A stretch of DNA of 64,000 nt from Bondarzewia mesenterica (lineage: Eukaryota; Basidiomycota; Agaricomycetes; Russulales; Bondarzewiaceae), in NCBI GenBank assembly GCA_004802705.1, contig SGPL01000076.1, positions 1-64,000 on the forward strand, given 5' to 3'. This document shows, piece after piece, positions 47,176 through 59,182 of the stretch; the stretch's first letter is position 1; the number at the start of each line of letters is the position of its first letter. Position numbers and translations under genes: made by a program. Below the pieces are notes generated by a model. The model was not told the DNA's origin. It did not search any database and saw only the letters and a program-made list of their open reading frames with translations.

Positions 47176-47817
47176 ACGCGGGGCACCCCGTTTCACTTGT
47201 CCGCGGAACACATTTTTTTCCTGTCGTAATTCCTACGTGGACTGCTTATTTCTGCTTGATCTTTACGTGTGTCGCTTTTCCATCTAAGTTTTTATCAGGT
47301 ATTATTTTGCGATTTTCTTGTATATCTAGTTCCGAGTCTTTGTTGCCCATTGTCATTTCCCTTCATACGCATGCATACCCTGGGTACTTCCTCCATGCAC
47401 TGCAATCACAAACTCCTGCATTTTGTTCATAGAGAATGCCCGTTGACACTACTACAGAAATAGTCCCCATTGCGCACAGATCGGTATGCCTGACCAAATA
47501 ATATTTTGAGTTCGATAGTATTGTACTCTACAAGGGCTTTTCTTAGACATACCGTGACCTATCAGGGCCGGTACCAGGTGGTGCCCGGAGGGCCGTGGTA
47601 TCAATTATCAAGGTAAGGACTTAATTGCCTTTATTACGTACTAAACCATGGTGCCTTTCATGTAACTCAGTGGTGAGTAAGCTTGAAACCGTGGGGCGAG
47701 CAAGTTGGGCAGTGACTTTCAACTCGGAACACCTCCACCTCTCTCTATCTCTTAACTTAGGACCTATCCGGGGACCAAAGAGCCATCTGTTTAATTTACT
47801 TGATTTCTAAACCCATT
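47176..47817. other. Intergenic
   Basis: 642 bp, promoter of Zn2Cys6 gene A; nothing recognised. Confidence 0.35.
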
Positions 47818-50797
47818 ATGCCTAAGGTGCCGTCTGCCAAGTATGACTCGGGCTCTTCTCCGGGCACCACTTTAGGCAGTATGCATCCCAACGTTCTCAA
47901 AAGAAATCAAGTCTGTTATCTTCACCTTCATGCTTGTCGCATACTTAGCATTTCGCGTGCAACTATAGGCCTGTCACCAATGCCGCAGGCGAAAATTGGT
48001 AAGTCTCTTTCAGCTTAGCAGTATCTCTAAGATACTAAGTTCACCCATAGAAATGGTAGTGCAATCCCCGAGCCCGATGCCGACGCTTAGTCTGATCTTC
48101 TATGAACAGCGATGCAAATAAGCCATGTTCAACATGTGTCCGATCTCATGCCCATGCCGTGTCTCATGCCCCAGCCGGTGTGGTCCTTCCTGATCGTCCT
48201 GAATGTACTTATGACGATGGTGAGGACTGCTCAATGCGAAGCCATCATTCTTTCACTTACACACTCTGGTGGTAGTTGCAGGAGGCAACGGAGTGCCGGA
48301 GCAGCCGAAGAATCGTTATGAGAGACTGGAGAACAGAATCAGTATGTTCGCCCCTCTCATCCTGCACATTATAAAATACATCAAGCTTTTAGGTGAACTC
48401 GAGACATTGTTGAAGGAACAAGCATCCTCCAGCAATACAAATGCGAGTATCTCACCACCCACAGACATCAGCTCTCCCTCGTTGGGTACCCATACCGTTT
48501 CGGCATCGTTGTCCCTTATCAACGGTTCCTCGACGTCGAGCGCATCAGATCCTTTTAGTCCATTATCCGCATTCAAACCGACAGAAAACAGTGCCAATTT
48601 TTCTCCATTCACCTTCGGAAGCACTCTCAATAATTTCACAAACGGCGCCGGTCCTGCCGTTAATCAATCTACTACCCCTAACTTAAACACTAATGTGCAC
48701 AACATACCGCCTTCTACCATTAACCTAGGCGCAACCTCTTCACCGCCGGATCATTTCAATTACGATGTTTTTTGGCCCGCCTGGCCGCGCAATCTCCCCT
48801 TGCCTAACATGCTCCGGCATCTGTGCGTTCCTTTCTGGTCAAAGTGGCATCTTACTGGTCAACTTACTTCTGCTTCATCGCAGCGTCGAAGTCTTCTTTG
48901 CGTTTCATCCACACGCGNGTCGACTATTCCATGGGCCCAGCTTTATGGCATCGCTTTCTTTACCGCCGTCGCATCCCAAGTTCCCGAGTGCCGCCGTGTT
49001 GCACGCCATCTGTGCTGTGGGGAGTCTGTACACTGCCGTTATTATACCGTCTGCGCCGACCTCAGAGATCCCAGCGGGTAGGTTCAATGGCTCCGAATAC
49101 GCCTTCTCGCCAAGTTCAATTGGCCTTGCCTGTCCGCCTGGTTCAGATGAAATATTCAGCGATAGATACAAGTCCAAGGAACATGTCGACTCATTCGCGG
49201 AACAGCAGGTCAAGTTCGCCAAGCAAGCCCTNGACGAACAGATCAGCCTTGGGACTCATCTGTTGGAGTGTGTGCAAAGTCAGTCTCACCGTAACGAGAT
49301 AACAATAATGGCTGATTAATTATCTTTACAGCTCAAGTCATACTCATCTGGTGGTATTGGTGTCACGCAAAGTGAGTGCAGTCCATATCTGTTCAGATTA
49401 AGTGCTGAGCACATTCCTGCACAGATGGGTGGAGGTGAACAGTACAGCTCATATTCTTATCAAGGTGTGATTAACTGGTCGTGGCCTAGGTGTTCCTGAC
49501 CTGCGGTAGTGCGTTGCGAGCCGCTGTGCCGCTTGGACTGAATACGTGTGAATCATTCCACGACATATCGGAAGGTGCGGGCATGCCATCGCTTCTACCT
49601 CCTGCTCAGGATGTCGTCGAGGACGAGGTCAGAAGAAATACCTTCTGGTTGGCGTACGCCTTAGAACGTCAACATGGTTGTAGCAATGGTTGGGCTCTTA
49701 GTTTGGACGATCAAGATGTCACGCAGCTGTTACCAGTCAAAGGCGAACAGTTTGATTTGGGGGTAAGTTTCTTAACATTGAATTATGGAACAGTGTTAAG
49801 GTGTACCTAGGCACTAGGTTCTCCGAATGAACGACAATGGGCGCACTCAATGAATCTCTTACTCACGCATCCCGAAGATCAAATAGATTCGTTCAATCTG
49901 TACATCAAGGGCACTATTCTATTATCAATGGCCAAGGGCTTCAATGTTCGATTCCGGGCAAAGCGGTACACTGGCGATCCTTCTGTTTCTTATCATCCGA
50001 GCTACGCCACTGCTTGGGAGGAGAAACGGCATGATGGTCTGAGCAGAGATTTATCGTCCGACCCGCGTCGCACGGCCGCGTTCATGGAACTTGACCGCAT
50101 CGCCACGTCGTTCAGACAAACGTTCCCCGCACATCTTCGGAATCCGATGCCGGATGGTGTCGTAGACTCGCATCTGTATACAACATGTTTGGTCTCACAT
50201 CTGTATGCATCTATCCCCCTCGCCCCTTTCCTTGCTCATGTCTGCTAATCTCTTCGTTCAGCGCCATCATTCTTCTCCACGATCCACACGCACATGTTGG
50301 GTGCGCGGGCTGCGTGTCCGCGTTCAAAATTCTTGAAGCTTCCCGTGCCATCCTAGATCTTATCTATGCTGTTCGATCTACGAGTTATGATATCAGCCTC
50401 CTAGATTTCTTTGTTACTGTGCGTCCCTTCATTGTCTTAGAGAGTTGTTGACCTATGAACGCCAACAGTTCTGTTGGTTCATGGCTGGACGCGTGCTCAT
50501 CCGATTTTGGCACGCTGCACAAGAAGCGAAATCAGAAGAACAAATCCTCACGCTTCGCACAGAAGTTGAATACATCGGGTATGTTGCACAGCTCTTGTCT
50601 TGTTTGATGGATGATTACATAGAACTCCCTGGTATGTCAAGTTCTGCTATCGCTAAATTCGGTGAACGCATCCCCCTTGCTCGTAAGTATATCTCCTGAT
50701 TGCGTGATTTTGGGTCTCATCTTCAATAGAGCGCTATTCTCGCATGTTGAACGAGATCGCAATCAAGACCTGTGGCGAGAAAATTCTACTTGTCTAG
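47818..50797 (+). CDS. Zn2Cys6 transcription factor A (fungal_trans domain)
   Basis: Starts MPKVPSAKYDSGSSPG. The binuclear zinc cluster is built from three exons: ACHQCRRRKL (47969-47998), the 5-nt AAATG (48051-48055) and DANKPCSTCVRSHAHAV, giving the full C-x2-C-x6-C-x5-C-x2-C spacing; the last Cys lies in RPECTYDDG. A short coiled coil follows (YERLENRISELETLLKEQA), then a Ser/Thr-rich linker. The regulatory domain contains VEVFFAFHPHASRLFHGPSFMASL, AVLHAICAVGSLYTA, AKWVEVFLTCGSALRAAVPLGLN and EVRRNTFWLAYALER. The tail runs FCWFMAGRVLIRFW to IKTCGEKILLV, stop at 50797. More introns than its paralogue at 56 kb, including a 10-nt exon at 49425-49434. Targets unknown. Confidence 0.87.
48051..48055 (+). 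other. 5-nt exon inside the zinc cluster of factor A
   Basis: AAATG flanked by CCCATAG and GTAGTG. Provides Lys and the first two bases of the third zinc-ligand Cys codon. The paralogue has AAATGTGATGC unbroken. Confidence 0.75.
49425..49434 (+). other. 10-nt exon in factor A
   Basis: ATGGGTGGAG between GCACAG and GTGAAC, joining A-K to W-V-E and then V-F-L. The paralogue encodes RWVEVW without introns. Confidence 0.75.
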
Positions 50798-51411
50798 CGG
50801 TGTACCCTGATTATCAACGGATGCTTGGCTGTCATGTTGTATTCTATACGTCCAGAAATCTGGTCAAAACATTAGTTTATATCGTTGTATTTGTACATCA
50901 GTATCTCAGTGTGTTGAATACGTCCTCATTTGATCGCCTACTCGATGCCAACGGATGCTTGAATCCATCACTGCATTAGGGGCACCTGAGTGATAGTGCG
51001 GAGACTCGCAATACTCTTTTTATGCATTCGGAACCTCTGGTTCAAATTTTGACACCTTTCAGCTGCAGGTAATCTCTCTGAGCATCCGAGAGCTGACCGT
51101 ATCTATAGTCAAATCATCCAAATACATGAGGTGGTACCGTTAATGTTGCGGGTAGGTGGATGTATGGAGGAAGGGATCCGGACAAAGGCTGCCAGTGCCA
51201 AAGTTACGTCGAGTTTAGGACGGGCGCTTGGTGGTGCGCGGTCGGGATCTGGTAAAAATAACAACACCATCTCCGTAATTGCTGCACATTGAATCCCTTG
51301 TCAATTGTACGAAACAGCACCTGTCTTCAGCTTCAGCAAGTGCATTTTCAGCCCGAATTACGGATTTTTCCCAAAAAAAACTCGGACGAAATAGCGTTCG
51401 GGTCTGGAATT
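50798..51411. other. Intergenic
   Basis: 614 bp, 3' flank of factor A and promoter of the prephenate dehydratase gene. Nothing recognised. Confidence 0.35.
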
Positions 51412-52575
51412 ATGTCTTCGTTGCCGAAACTTGCCTTCCTTGGCCCCGTAGGTACATATTCTCACCAGGTTCGTCAGGCCCCTCACAGTGTTCGAGCACT
51501 ATCTTCATATCGTCACACCTGGATTTTAGGTCGCCTACGAACGTTTTTCAGACACTGTAAAGTATCATGCCTGCGGGACAATAGCGGGTCCGTCTGCGCT
51601 CATAATTCTTAGATATTTAGACTAACATCAATCGTAGATGCATTTCATAGCGTGAACGACTGGTTTCCTTTCGCGGTTTTACCGCAGGAAAACAGCATAT
51701 TTGGTTTAGTCGTCGAGACTTATGACCTCCTGCGCTCAGACGAGGTTGGTCGAACGAAATGGATTCGTGGAGCTGTGACGCTGCCCGTCCAGCACTGCCT
51801 CCTCGTCCGCAAAGGTCAGAAATTGCACAATATCAAGCGAATCATGAGCCATGAGCAGGTCGGTGTTCATATTGAATTCTTGAATCGTTCTGACATGCAG
51901 ATACCTCCTGAAGGCTCTCGGCCAATGTAGCCACTTCATTGCCAAACACTTACCGCTTGCTACCCTCTCGAAAACTTCTTCGACTGCCAACGCTGCCAAA
52001 GAAGTATTAAAGGACGACGAAGGAACTGAGAGCGCTGCGATATGCTCCAAATTCTGCACTCAGCTCTACGAGAATCTGGAAGTGCTTTTTGAAGGAATTC
52101 AAAACGAAGATTGTGAGCATCAGAGATCCCCGCACGTTGCCTTCACTTAACAATCCTTCCCCTTTTATTGCCAGCGAATTTCACGCGTTTCTACATCATG
52201 GCAAATAGCTTTTCATCACCATTACCACCAGTGGGAGGCGCACCACTGCATCCGCGACAGGCACTCCTGCGAATCGATGTTGGGCCACCGAAATCGCCAG
52301 ATACGGAATGTCTTTCGTCTGTGTCCATTACCGACTTATTATCGGCACTACGTCTTTCTGCGAGTCGCATCGACCGTCGGCCATCTCTGCAGCCTGCGAA
52401 GTACCGGGACTCGTATTTCGTTGAAGTGGTGGACCGCTCAAAATCCGCTTCCCATTTGGAGACGGTGGGCCGCGGCGATCGAGTGGACGAGAAGTACTGG
52501 ACTGACAAAGTTTATAACGGTGCTGGGCGAGTGATAGGTGCGGGCGGCGGCGCTTATGTGTTGGGGATCTGGTAG
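51412..52575 (+). CDS. PHA2: Prephenate dehydratase
   Basis: Converts prephenate to phenylpyruvate in phenylalanine synthesis. Starts MSSLPKLAFLGPVGTYSHQ, the family opening, then VAYERFSDTVKYHACGTIADAF, DWFPFAVLPQENSIFGLV, VTLPVQHCLLVRKGQ, IMSHEQALGQCSHFI and the catalytic NFTRFYIMA (Thr-Arg-Phe motif). A regulatory ACT-like part follows (ALLRIDVGPPKSPDTE to a GRGDRVDEKYW region) and the protein ends GAGGGAYVLGIW. Five exons; introns at about 51470-51529, 51593-51637, 51860-51915 and 52112-52174. Length about 300 residues, as in yeast Pha2. Confidence 0.92.
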
Positions 52576-52983
52576 GTGTCCAGAGGAATTATGGCGGGCG
52601 AATGAGAAGTCAAGGATGGCTAGATTTTTTTTTAATCCATTTATTATCCCGCAGGGTCAGGGTACCCTGTGACGGACATATACAGACATTTGTATAAATA
52701 AAAAAACTTGCTGCCGCCCCGTGTCGCTTTTGGCCTTGAGGAATGCGGGATTGTACTGTGAGTGCTGACGGTGGATGTGTGCGAAACGGTGATTGGACGG
52801 GGAGCAAGGAAAGTAGTAGCCGACTCATAGATCTAGATCTGACAACTGGTTGCTGACTTAGTTTATTTAAAGCTGACAAATGAGACAACCCTGTTATCTA
52901 GACTTAGAAACGATGATTAAGTAACTAACCACCATTGACGCTCTCCGCCATTCCCTCCGTCTTGGGCGAAGTCATTCTTCACA
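52576..52983. other. Intergenic
   Basis: 408 bp with an A/T homopolymer near 52625; nothing else. Confidence 0.35.
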
Positions 52984-54083
52984 ATGGCTAGCCCCCTTAC
53001 TGGTCCTTCTCCTCTAAGGGACATCATAAACCCTCAATTCCATCAGAACAATTTTCCTGAAGAGCTTTTTATAAAAAATGAGCTAGGTGTCAAGCTTGAT
53101 AAAGGTGCGCATCTCTGAGTTTCGCCCAGGCATAGCGAATCTAACAGCATCTTCAAAGATGATCAAATATGCCGTCTTCACTTAACCCCTGCAGGCTGTC
53201 CGCTCGGACCATTACATTGCCCTCTACGCCATACTACACCTTCTAATCAGAACTTTCAACCACCCAAGCAACTGCCCACACATCCTCGAGAACGAGAGCG
53301 TCTAGCTACTGTATGTAAGCATTGGTTGAGGGGTCTCTGTAAAAAGGGCGATGCGTGTGAGTTCCTTCATGAGTACAATCTGAGGCGAATGCCCGAATGT
53401 TGGTGGTTTGCGAAGTATGGCTATTGTTCTGCTGGTGATGAATGTCTGTATGCCCATCCAAAGGAGCGGAGGGTTGAGTGCCCAGACTATAAACGAGGGT
53501 TTTGTAAGCTTGGTACGTTCCGTTTGCTTTCAATGCTCTTTGTGTCCTAACGATGATACAAAGGTCCAATGTGCCCGCGGAAACATGTACGACGCGTTGC
53601 TTGCCAGCTGTACCTTACAGGTCTTTGCCCACTGGGCCCGGACTGTCCACGCGGCCAGTATGTCTTCCTCAGCTTCCTGCACGATAAACTTACTCACGGG
53701 TGATAACGTCTTCAGTCCCAAGCCTGACATTCCTCCTCCAAAGGCTTATGAGCCTCCTTCACCGCCGTCGCACAGAGATCTTGGTCCTCCACCCCCCGGA
53801 TATGGCCGTTATGCTGACTTTGATCGTGGATTTGGTGGTGGGGCAGGTCCAACTCACGGTGGTGGGGGTGGCGGCCCCCCAGGACCGCGGAGAAATTTGG
53901 ATGAGGTTCTTTGCTTCAAGGTAAGCTCGATTTTAATATATTGTGATTTAAACAGGAGCTGATCATATCGCTCAAATTCAGTGTGGCGAGAAGGGTCATT
54001 ATGCCAACCATTGTAGGAACAGGAACGTTCCCGGTAATCGTGGAGGCATAGAGAGATCACAGCGGTATGGCACAGAGGATTAA
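52984..54083 (+). CDS. YTH1: CPSF30/Yth1 mRNA 3'-end processing zinc-finger protein
   Basis: RNA-binding subunit of the cleavage and polyadenylation factor that recognises the poly(A) signal. Starts MASPLTGPSPLRDIINPQF. Five CCCH fingers are visible: CRLHLTPAGCPLGPLHCPLRH, CKHWLRGLCKKGDACEFLH, CWWFAKYGYCSAGDECLYAH, CPDYKRGFCKLGPMCPRKH and CQLYLTGLCPLGPDCPRGH. A Pro/Gly-rich linker and a C-terminal CCHC zinc knuckle (CFKCGEKGHYANHC) complete the metazoan-like layout; budding-yeast Yth1 lacks the knuckle. Exons join cleanly at about 53104, 53514, 53656 and 53920. Stop at 54083. Confidence 0.93.
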
Positions 54084-54371
54084 TGATGGTTGCGATCCCT
54101 TCGTAGGTCCTGTGTAACATAGCGCTTTTTTTGCAAAGGTATACAATTGTACAAGTACGAGTACATAAATTAGATACAGTTACGTCCGATCGTTGGACGA
54201 GCTTCCAATAAGAGAGATAACAGATGCTTTACAAATCGATGATGTCACTGGATCGACCGCCAATAATTAGAATGATTCCGATTATAACAGTTGACAGTTG
54301 TTCTCATACCACGACGTCCGTTGAGGAGCTGCGTGTACAAAATCAGCTTGAGGAACCAGCGCTTCAGCAAC

Positions 54372-55266
54372 ATGGGTTGGCAAAAGACCTTCACGTTGGC
54401 AAAGCGTGGCAAAGGTTGTCATCTGGTCACCGAAGAGGTACTAACGCACATCCAGTCCGGCCTACGCGATGTTCAGGTTGATTTTCATCTCAACAATTGT
54501 GATGTGCGTTGAGGCTCACCATTCATTTATTGGGACCACAGGTTGGGATGCTTTTTCTGTTCATGTAGGCGCCATCACCGTTTCATTTTACCTCGTGTTT
54601 CTGATAGCATCGATTGCCATAGACAACATACATCTGCTGCGTTGACGATCAACGAGAATTTCGATAGAAGTGCGCTATATGGGTCTGCCTTCCGCATCCA
54701 AATTGACATATCACGATGCGCACATAGGTGTTCGGATAGGTAGCTCTTTTCGTTTTCATCATACTTAGCATGGCAGTCATCTGAGGTGACTCCAGATATG
54801 GACATGGCCCTTGATAATGTAGTGCCCGAATCGCTGAACTGGCGACACACTGATGAGGGTCCAGAGTACGTGGTTTCCCTCATGAACTTGATCGATCTCT
54901 TTGCTCACGTTCCCTGATGGTTTCATCAGTGACTCGTACGCGACGCTCTTTGATTCATGCCCCACGCAGAGCGACTGACGATATCTACATGTCGGCACTC
55001 TTTGCACACAGAGTTTCTCACACGAAGACAGCTTTGATTGGGACATCCCTTTCAATCCCCATCACCAACGGACGTCTCAATCTTGGGACTTGGCAGGGCG
55101 AGCAGTTCAATATCATCACCCCTCGGGAATCCCCTCCACTAAATATGGGTTGCAGGCATCTATTTGACGGAGTTCAGACATCTCCCGCACTCCAGACGTA
55201 TTGTAGCTACTATCTTGTGCGTTGTTGTCATGTCTCTTCCTTGTCTACAGCAGTATTGATGATTGA
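54372..55266 (+). CDS. YjbQ/UPF0047 family protein
   Basis: Starts at ATG 54372 (MGWQKTFTLAKRGKGCHLVTE). Splicing six introns gives the complete family pattern: [110 protein letters not shown]. Bacterial YjbQ has reported thiamin-phosphate synthase activity; the eukaryotic role is unclear. The His residues of HTSA and HTDEGPDD form the presumed metal site. The intron at 55098-55155 has a GC donor. The last codons are uncertain: a short final exon gives a stop at 55266, read-through gives one a few bases earlier. Confidence 0.83.
55098..55155 (+). other. GC-AG intron in the YjbQ-like gene
   Basis: CAGG|GCGAGC ... TTGCAG|GCATC, 58 nt. Without it the conserved GIYLTEF...RRIVATI ending is lost. 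Confidence 0.75.
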
Positions 55267-56043
55267 TATCAGAACTTGAGCAAGACCGACTGGTCGCTTA
55301 TATCTGTCATCTGCTGTCTCTTCAAGTTGTATCGTTTTCTTTTTGTCGAACTTAGTGCCTTTCCGAAATCTCCCAAAGATTTGATTCTTGCATATGACCG
55401 CGTAAGATTTAACGACGTTGACGTTGGCTTGACATCCGAGTCCGAGCACACAGCTTTGGCAACCGTAGAAGTCTTCACAGTCGATCGATAAGCTTGAGCC
55501 TGGGCATATTTTGTGATTCTCCTTCAGCCTTCTGCTTATTTATCAAAAGAGGGCTGCAGCACCGCTGTCGCTATCTGCGTCCCAGGTGATGGCGATTAAT
55601 GCTCTTCTGATTTTTTGACACACGCGCAAACGGTTCAAAGTTCAAGAGAATATTCAGCCAAGTCTGTATGAATGCCGCGGGCGATGCGAAGGACAAGAAA
55701 TTAAGTACATAAGTATAGATGATTGTGCTCCGGTGCAGATAAAACGTGAGATCCTCGGGAGAGATGATGGTCACACAGGTGACACCGCAGCTGTGGCCAG
55801 TCGACTTGGTTCCTAGCAAGACTCTTTCGGACTTAAACTCGTCGAGCCTTCGTCGTCTGGAAGGAAACCCCTGGAAAACCTGACTCCTTCGCTGTTCGCC
55901 TGGCAACTGCTCGTCGCCCTCCTCTTCAGGCGTGTTTTGTGAGACCTTCGTTGCCCTCTCACTATCCGGTTGCTGTTCACCATCCCCGCCCGCCACCTCC
56001 CAAGTATACTCCCAATTGGACTGACAATTCAACTTCTGCAATT
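55267..56043. other. Intergenic
   Basis: 777 bp. A 71-codon plus-strand ORF (to 55491) and a 156-codon minus-strand ORF over the promoter of factor B have no recognisable family and are not called. Confidence 0.4.
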
Positions 56044-58941
56044 ATGCCGAAAGCGTCTAGCAGCACCTCTAGTAGGCCCTCGCTGCGCAGAAACCAGGTG
56101 ACGCTCTTCATGCTCGGAGTGCATGGTATGCTGTCCTAATTTGGTATAATCAGGCGTGTCTCTCTTGCCGCAAACGCAAGCTGGTGAGTGCATGAACTGC
56201 TTGTATGTGGTGGAAATGGTGTTAACTTGGACACAGAAATGTGATGCAGCGCGCCCACATTGTGGGACATGCGTGAAGTGCGTATTTTGTCTCAAACCAC
56301 CGGCTTATTCGTAACATCAATGTTTCTCTGCAGACAATGGCAGGCCGTTGTCAGCGTTCCGCCTCCTCCTGGCTATGCGTGCGTGTTATACGTATACGAG
56401 AGTATTCCTCTTCTCATGTAGCCTCCGTTCAGGCATCCCACTGAGCCGCAATGCTCGTATGATCCTGTTGAGGGCTTGCCTTTGGCTCCAGACGTAGATC
56501 CTTTGGACAAGATCAAGGATCTGGAGGATCAAATTAGTATGTCTCGTTCTTTCTCATTCTGTTCCAATCTCATTTACTTCTCGCTCGACAGCTCAATTAC
56601 GGAAGAAGTTGAAGAGTAGTAGGAAAAGTTCCTCCCCATCGCGTTCCGCCTCCCCACATCACCTCTCTCCCCCAACGGACCGTTCTCGAGCATATTCATC
56701 AGCTTCACCGCCTATGAAAGTCTCGACCAGTGCCTATTCTCCAGATTATGATCGAGCTTCTAACGGCGCTGGCATCGCATTACCGCAGGCATCCCTAGAT
56801 CTGACCAGGATGTCCTTAGACCGCATAGTACACAGTGAAAGTCCTGAACTTCGTTCTATAGGCTCATTTCCGACCAGGCGTCCGGATACAATGAAAGGCT
56901 TGCTTCACTCAGGCTGGAATCCTGATCTACCAGACCCCGCCGTCCTTGAGCACTGGTTTGTCTCTTCCCAGTAATCCGGTCATCTTTTCTGATTTGGAGA
57001 CTTTATTATAGTGTTGAGGTCTTCTTCAGGTCTGATCCTTGTGGTTCTCGAGTTTTGCACCGCCCATCATTTATGGCCTCCTTGCGCTTGCCGCCCACGA
57101 ACCCAGGATTTCCTCATCCAGCCATTTTGCATGCCATAGTAAGCCCTGTTCTATCACCTGATGCTGTAATTGATACCCTGATTGTTATCACAGTGCGCTT
57201 CAGCTTCTCGATGGGCATCTCAAAAGATCATGACTTTGCCGGACGGTTCACGCAGAGACCGTTTTGCTGAATATCATTCGGGAAAGACGAGGCAGTACAT
57301 CGATCGTACGATGGCAAGTGGCGATGACATTTTCCCTGTCATGCAAGCCTGTGTTCTCTTGTCATGGTATTTTTACGCGGAGGGGCGCTGGGTTGAGGTA
57401 TGGATCTTCGCCGGCTTCCAGACGCGCGTCGCAGTGCCGCTTCGGCTCAATTACCCCGGAACGTATGCTACTCACAACAGTGGTTCGCCAGGGGCGTACT
57501 TAGCTCCGCCGAGGGATCAACAAGACTTAGAGCTGCGCCGTCGGACATGGTGGATGACTATTCTGTTTGACCGCATTGTATCCGTCGGCGGATGGGTGCA
57601 TGGCGTGGATGAGCGGGATATTGGGACCGAGCTCCCCCTTAGAGGCATTGATTTTGAGACGAATGTGAGCCACACTTATAGACGGTCTTTATCTACATTG
57701 ACTCACAGCAATGTTGACTCGTCTTTCACAGCAAATTGTGCCAGATAATCCCCAAAGCTTGATGACACCTAATGTGTTTACGGAGCACCCTTCGCAGTAC
57801 ACCGACTCGTTCCTGCTCTTGATCAAAAGCTTGATGCTCTTCGGCAGGGTTACCGACTTTAACGTGCGAACAAATTTGCGCACGCCCACAGCCCTCAGCA
57901 AAGCACAGAATCCGTTCAGGCTGCCAGGCTTTGAAGAGCTCGACAGACTCACATGCGTCGACTTTTTGGCCAACATCCCGCAGAGGTACAAGAACAGCCT
58001 TGGGGAAATGGACACGCTGTACGGCGGAGGGGGTCTAGACACTGATCTTTATATGGTTCATCTGGTGCCTCACGCGTGAGTACATGCTTCGTCACAAATC
58101 CCGATCAGTGAGGAGCTCAAGGGAGCTCATGCCGGATTACAGAGCTGCAATCACTTTGCACAATCTGTATATTGACTTCGCAGATACGCAGTGTCTGTCG
58201 ACGACGCGCTGTATCACCGCTGCTCGCGCCATCTTGACACAGCACTATGCGCTGACGTCCACTTCATTTGACATCACATGGCTTCACCCTTTCGCCACGG
58301 TGGGTTCATCCTGAGTCAATCCTGCCGCAGCTTCATGTTCAGGCTTTGCTCTAGATATGCTGGTACTTGGCAGCTGTTGTGCTAATTCAAATGTGCAAGC
58401 ATTTCATTGAGATCGGGGATACCGACAGAGAGTATGCTATTTGGGGGGAGATCAACGTTTTAAGGTTACTTTGAGTCCTTTCTATCTCCTTGTTCACTAA
58501 CCCTATAAATCGTTTAGGTTTGCCATGACGGAATATGGCAAGCGTTCGCCTATAGGCAGTGAGTTTCCCAGCGCTCCGCATTCGACCGCCGTTTTTCTGA
58601 CGTCCTGTCCAGCTCGGCAAGAAAAGCTTCTGCAAGGCTTGATGACTGAAATTGTACGTATGACAACACAACAACAGCCACTCGAAGTCGGCATTCCTCT
58701 CTACCCCTTTTCGCACGCCGGAGTCTTCAACAAGACGGCAGGAGATGTGGGGGACGAGCTTGTTCCATCACACGTGGCGCCGCTGCCTGTGAGCCCGTCG
58801 TTTGAGGACGAGATGTCCACTCCGGCGATTCATGGTCCCCCTCCACCTCCGACTCCTCTGGCGATGATTCCCCCAGTATCTGAGACTAACCTTTGGATGA
58901 TGAACGGAATGGATATGTCGCAGGGGCCGTATGCTCGTTGA
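56044..58941 (+). CDS. Zn2Cys6 transcription factor B (paralogue of A)
   Basis: Starts MPKASSSTSSRPSLRRNQ. The zinc cluster is ACLSCRKRKL joined over one intron to KCDAARPHCGTCVK, the last Cys lying in EPQCSYDP. A coiled coil follows (DKIKDLEDQITQLRKKLK), then a Ser/Pro-rich linker. The regulatory domain matches factor A block by block: VEVFFRSDPCGSRVLHRPSFMASLRLPP, AEGRWVEVWIFAGFQTRVAVPLRLN, LELRRRTWWMTILFDR and ICWYLAAVVLIQM. The C-terminal tail is Pro-rich and ends MDMSQGPYAR at 58941. About ten exons, fewer than A. Same orientation as A, 5 kb apart with three unrelated genes between. Targets unknown. Confidence 0.88.
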
Positions 58942-59182
58942 ACCGCTGTGAAGTGTAATCCATATTACCCTCCGTTTGCTTTCCGACTTTAAATTTGTGA
59001 TTGATTGGATATTTCTGTAGCATTGTATCATGTACTGGATGATCTTTCTAGACACGGTTTCCCTTCGTTGTGACTACTTCTGCATTCCTTATAGTACGCG
59101 TATGAGCTGATGCTTTTCTTTGTTACTTACATGTATGTTGTACAATTGGTTCGCGCGTCAATAGAGATATGTGTCAGAACAT

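Noticed and set aside
47555..47600. Possible palindrome around GGTACCAGGTGGTGCC
   Set aside because: Only short, imperfect complementarity; not distinguishable from chance.
55090..55279. Degenerate C-terminus of the YjbQ-like protein
   Set aside because: A GC-AG intron restores the conserved ending; the gene looks intact.
55571..56041. 156-codon minus-strand ORF
   Set aside because: Overlaps the promoter and first exon of factor B; no recognisable family or splice continuation.
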